The notes under the pieces were generated by a model that was given only the letters and a program-made list of their open reading frames with translations, was not told the DNA's origin and made no database searches. Position numbers and translations under genes: made by a program. A DNA stretch of 64,000 nt, from the NCBI RefSeq assembly GCF_003369915.1, contig NC_046677.1:4030001-4094000 (forward strand), given 5' to 3'. The number at the start of each line of letters is the position of its first letter. Position 1 is the stretch's first letter. Source of the stretch: Drosophila miranda. Taxonomy: Eukaryota; Arthropoda; Insecta; Diptera; Drosophilidae. This document shows, one piece after another, positions 60,749 to 64,000 of this stretch.

Positions 60749-61433
60749 TTCCCACTTTAAATCAGTTGTCGCGCGCTCCCTCTTTTTGAACTCTTTTTGC
60801 TGTTGCCGGATCGATACTGCATCCACGATCGCGTGCATCGCGCCAGCAGCTGGTACATTATTTACCTACCCACATTTTTACGATTTACGACGTACTTTGC
60901 GATCTTCTCCTCTAACCCCGCCAGGTAAAGTTATTAAGTAAGTTATTAAGTAAAGTTATTATTCATTTACTTTATGTAAGTCTTCCTTTCAATTTAGCAG
61001 GTCGCCCCATCGTGTGGCCCGGAATACCACTTGCGTGCACGCGGACACCGATGCAGCACTCGGCTGCCGTATCGCTGAGATATAGCGTGCAGAAAAACCA
61101 GTATCTCAAAGATATGCACATCCAAATCTTCGGAAGGCTATATCTCACACAAATAGGGCCAGATTGGTGCAGGGCCTACTCTCCCAGGACCGTGGGAATC
61201 CTGCCTGTTGACTGCCATCAAAATCTCGATTTTTTGCAAATTTTGGATATATCTAAGCGATACGGAAGCCGATCGGGGCGTGGCATGTCTTTTTATGATC
61301 AGGAGAATCCTGCCTGTCCGCTGCCATCCGAAAAAAGGACATAAGTTTTTTCACGATTTTCGCAAAAAATCTTGATGGTTACATCATTAAATTTGCCAAA
61401 AATCGGCCTCATTTCCGAACCCGAGATTGGGAA
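60749..61433. other. Spacer of the inverted repeat, repeat-like
   Basis: About 685 bp of unrelated sequence. It contains a short tandem TAAAGTTATTAAGTAAGTTA near 60928-60960. A duplicated module GAATCCTGCCTGT-n-ACTGCCATC / GAGAATCCTGCCTGTCCGCT lies about 105 bp apart (61196 and 61302). The right portion (TTTTCGCAAAAAATC..., CGGCCTCATTTCCGAACCCG) has the look of an interspersed repeat. No name can be given. Confidence 0.6.
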
Positions 61434-61789
61434 GATCACCAGAGAGGCGCAGAACACGGAAAAGAGAAGGTTAAAGCCTCGGGCCGCTTATCTGAGAAAA
61501 CATATCATGAAATATGCTCTAAGAAGGAATAAACAATTCGTAATCTCTGTTGGGAGCGGGGATCATCGTAATTCAATTAACGTTCAGCAGCCCCGTTACT
61601 TGAAAATAAAAGTGGGCTTTGCAAAAGGCGTCATTTGTCTTTGAGCTTAGAAAATTCTCGAGGTGATTTGCATTGGATAAGTAAGCTGTGTAAAGTAGAT
61701 TGTAATTCGGAACATTCAATCAAGCATTAGTTGAGGTCGGATTTATTCTTATTGCTGAACATAAAGTCGTGTTATAAATCAGAAGAAAA

Positions 61790-62386
61790 ATGGGTAAGAC
61801 TTTCATTGAACACAAGTGTGCGGTGGGGCTAATTATTCTTACAATTCCGGTATAAGAGGGAACAGATCAAGACGCAATTTTCACCCGTCTTAACTCGATT
61901 TACGTAAATCTGAACGGAAATTCGCTGCGTGACGTGTCATACCGCAGTCCGGCACGAAAGATTTTTGGCCAGAAGAATAACATGCAGGTCAAAAAAGACG
62001 CATTCGTGAGCGGCTACAAAAATCTGTGCAAAATAGATCAGGAGTTCGAGTCCGATGTGGAATCAAAGAATGACATTGTTAAGAAATGCATATGCGAGCG
62101 TCCGATGAAGCCCCTCGAGTGTAGTCGCTGCCGCCACTACTTCCGTGGACGTGTTGCCACAATATGCGAGAAGCATCCAATGGTGAGTTCTTTCCTAGGT
62201 TTTTCTTTACTGTTGGTTATGGTCTAACATCACATGTGCCCATAGGAGACTTTCCTGATGGACTTTCGCCAGTGTCCCTACTGTTCGGCGAGTCGCGACA
62301 AGATCAAGGCATCTGATTTGACCTGGGATCCGAGATCTGAGATCCGTAAGATAGAGAACGCTCAACTACCCGATGATTCTCTGTAA
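61790..62386 (+). CDS. Small cysteine-rich (putative zinc-binding) protein, right copy
   Basis: Exons 61790-61793 (ATG plus one base), 61857-62182 and 62246-62386, with introns of 63 bp each (GTAAGA...AAG; GTGAGT...TAG). 156 residues beginning MEGTDQDAIFTRLNSIYVNL. A C-terminal Cys/His cluster reads CICERPMKPLECSRCRHYF, then ICEKHP and CPYCSAS: C-x-C, C-x2-C, C-x2-H, C-x2-C, which is a RING- or ribbon-like metal-binding arrangement. An intron splits it between HPM and ETF. Function unknown; it resembles uncharacterised insect zinc-ribbon proteins. The first coding exon is only four bases, so a reading from a single open frame misses the true N-terminus. Confidence 0.82.
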
Positions 62387-62975
62387 ATCGAGTTTGATAC
62401 TCGCCAGCATCAGAATCAAGAACTGTACAATACCAAGAAACTTGTCAAAGAAAAGTAGTTTTTTTTTTAAATCGTGCGACCCAGATGAGTCTGGAGTCTC
62501 TGTTGAAGTTGTGCGTGTTGTGCGGGAAACACTCTTTATTTGTTGCTGGTAAAAAGACAATCTGTAAAATTACAAATCAATATGATGATTGCCTGAATAT
62601 CATACCTATTAAAACTGCAGTTCAATGATATTTTACTGTGTAGCCCATGCTCGTTCCCTTTTTTTACTGTGTGCCTATGTATAATAATGCACATTATTCC
62701 TTCCACTTGAACTAAGCTCATCATATTATGAATTAATAAGTCAAGTACCCTCCTTAATTGGTGAAACGAATTAGATAACGTCGCGGGGGGGCAACGATTC
62801 TATCAGGTATTGCAAATTAAACTTGTTGCCATGGCAGCCGCAGCCATACACCAACAGTGCCGTACCGAGATATGCATTTTAATCTGCGATATGGAGAAGC
62901 ACTCCGGTGATAACTTAAATTAGACAGAGTCGCACAAAAGTATGCCGCGGATCGACACTTAGTCGGAGTTTACCC
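62387..62975 (+). other. Intergenic spacer between the cysteine-rich gene and the receptor (duplicated)
   Basis: 589 bp, present identically in both arms. It probably carries the cysteine-rich gene's 3' UTR and the receptor promoter. Open frames here (62366-62560 and 62536-62724, minus strand) recur in the left arm only because of the duplication and are not protein-like. Confidence 0.6.
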
Positions 62976-63644
62976 ATGATACGTAGCGGTTTGAAGTCAT
63001 ATCGGGCCTGTAGGCGGCGGGTGGGCGACGCGCTCATTGCCCGTGACTACTACGGAGCCATCCAGATGCTGATTGCCATTGCCTATGTCCTGGGCATTAC
63101 ACCGTTCGTGGTGGCTCACAGCGCAAAGGGGGAGTCCGGGATGCGGCAATCCTGGTATGGATTTGTCAATGCCATCTCCCGATGGGTGCTGCTCGCCTAC
63201 TGTTACACGTACATCAATCTCCACAACGAGAGCCTAATTGGCTACTTCATGCAGAATCGGATCTCGCAGTTCAGCACCCGGCTCCACAACATTTGTGGAA
63301 TTTGGTCGGCAGTCTTTACCTTCATCATGCCCCTGCTGCTGCGCCGACACCTGCAGCGATTCATCGAGGATGTTATGGAGGTGGATCGGCGCCTGGACCG
63401 GCTCCGCCACCCCGTCAATTTCAATGCGGTCTTTGGAGTAGCCACCTTGGTTTTGGCCTTGGTTGCCCTGCTGGACACCATTATTACTGTCACCTGTCTG
63501 GTGTGCCTGGCCCAGATGGAGGTGCGCGCCTCTTGGCAGCTGATCTTCATCCTGGTCTACGAACTCATGGCCATATCCATGACAATTGTCATGTTTTCTT
63601 TAATCAAGCGAACGGTTCAACGCCGCTTAAACTATCTGCATACG
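62976..63644 (+). CDS. Gustatory receptor (7tm_7 family), first exon, 3' partial
   Basis: Membrane chemoreceptor of the insect Gr family, an odd-topology seven-helix channel in sensory neurons. The exon encodes 223 residues from MIRSGLKSYRACRRR to a phase-0 donor ACG|GTGAGT at 63645. Hydrophobic segments lie at about 30-48, 70-82, 106-120, 150-178 and 188-208. NESLIGYFMQNRISQFS and the following arrangement resemble the Gr28-type receptors I remember, but orthology is not established and I give no symbol. Typical Grs are 380-450 residues, so the C-terminal half, including the TYhxxxxxQF signature, should lie beyond the window. No convincing next exon appears before 64000. Confidence 0.8.
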
Positions 63645-64000
63645 GTGAGTAGATGTAAAGGAGGAGTTTAAACTGTGCTGATTTGTGTTGATATGGCAAC
63701 TATAAAGAAAATCTCCAAGAATGGTCCACCCATTCTTTAATTCTCTTTTGGGCTACCCTTGGCCTCGCATTACTCATCAATTTGCTCTGACATCCCCAAG
63801 CAACGTATATTGTATTTGGTTCCATTGGACCACCTATGCGCCTCGCCAGAAACTGTGTATTTATTTATTGGATGCTGGGGACCGACTCAGCTGCCCAGGG
63901 CATTGACGAACAGGCGAAGTAGAGTAGGCAGCGGGTCCGAAAGCGTAAAGATAGAATTGAAACACCGAGCGTGCCCGCTCCATAAAAAAAACACCGCCAT
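63645..64000 (+). other. Start of a receptor intron, or downstream disruption
   Basis: The sequence after the donor GTGAGTAGATG shows no Gr-like exon. It contains ordinary mixed-composition DNA to the window edge. Confidence 0.5.

Larger units (their letters stand above)
61434..63161. repeat. Right arm of the large inverted repeat
   Basis: Reverse-complement partner of 59021-60748. Its outer edge lies inside the first exon of the gustatory-receptor gene (at CTGGTATGGA, 63152-63161). Its inner edge is at ATCACCAGAG near 61435. The right arm looks ancestral because the receptor reading frame continues past the breakpoint only on this side. Confidence 0.95.

Noticed and set aside
1-64000. tRNA, rRNA or retroviral-type genes
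   Set aside because: No tRNA box A/B pair with cloverleaf potential, rRNA-like block or gag/pol motif was noticed on reading; a dedicated scan would be needed to exclude small ncRNAs.

Overview
The window is animal nuclear DNA, almost certainly Drosophila: short GT-AG introns of 60-75 bp next to very long ones, many short microsatellites, and proteins recognisable as fly Hop, Pi3K21B (p60) and Zir. From memory these three map to the tip of chromosome 2L in D. melanogaster (Muller element B). Two diverged INE-1/DINE-1-like elements of the obscura-group kind, and the divergence from the D. melanogaster proteins I remember, suggest an obscura-group species. That placement is inference.

Layout. 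1-1.3 kb: the 3' two thirds of Hop (+). 3.0-7.7 kb: Pi3K21B (+), whose ATG is split by an intron. 7.7-13.5 kb: 3' UTR and intergenic DNA with microsatellites and a three-copy diverged repeat at 11.4-12.6 kb. 13.56-41.86 kb: Zir (+), a zizimin/DOCK-D Rho-GEF of about 2,270 residues in 12 constitutive coding exons plus one possible 42-nt cassette exon. Its first intron is 18.1 kb and holds one DINE-1 copy and several weak coding relics. Its 2.56-kb intron holds a complete three-exon antisense gene for a PAM2-motif protein. 43.2-44.3 kb: a larger DINE-1-like copy ending beside a small acidic-protein gene (-). 46.25-46.91 kb: a secreted C-type lectin (-). 47-59 kb: apparently non-coding.

59.0-63.2 kb: the most unusual structure. 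Two arms of about 1.73 kb form a near-perfect inverted repeat around a spacer of about 0.69 kb. Each arm has an intact copy of a small three-exon cysteine-rich (putative zinc-binding) gene. The right arm runs into a gustatory-receptor gene whose first exon encodes 223 residues; the left arm holds only its first 62 codons. The two arms are collinear without indels, and the differences I could see are concentrated at the two ends of the arms, as expected if the middle is homogenised by gene conversion.

There is no operon-like logic here. Hop (Hsp70/Hsp90 co-chaperone), Pi3K21B (insulin/PI3K adaptor) and Zir (Rho-family GEF) are independent neighbours. I saw no rRNA, tRNA, CRISPR array or intact autonomous transposon. 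Exon boundaries were set by hand from splice consensus, reading phase and remembered family sequences; no alignment or transcript evidence was available.
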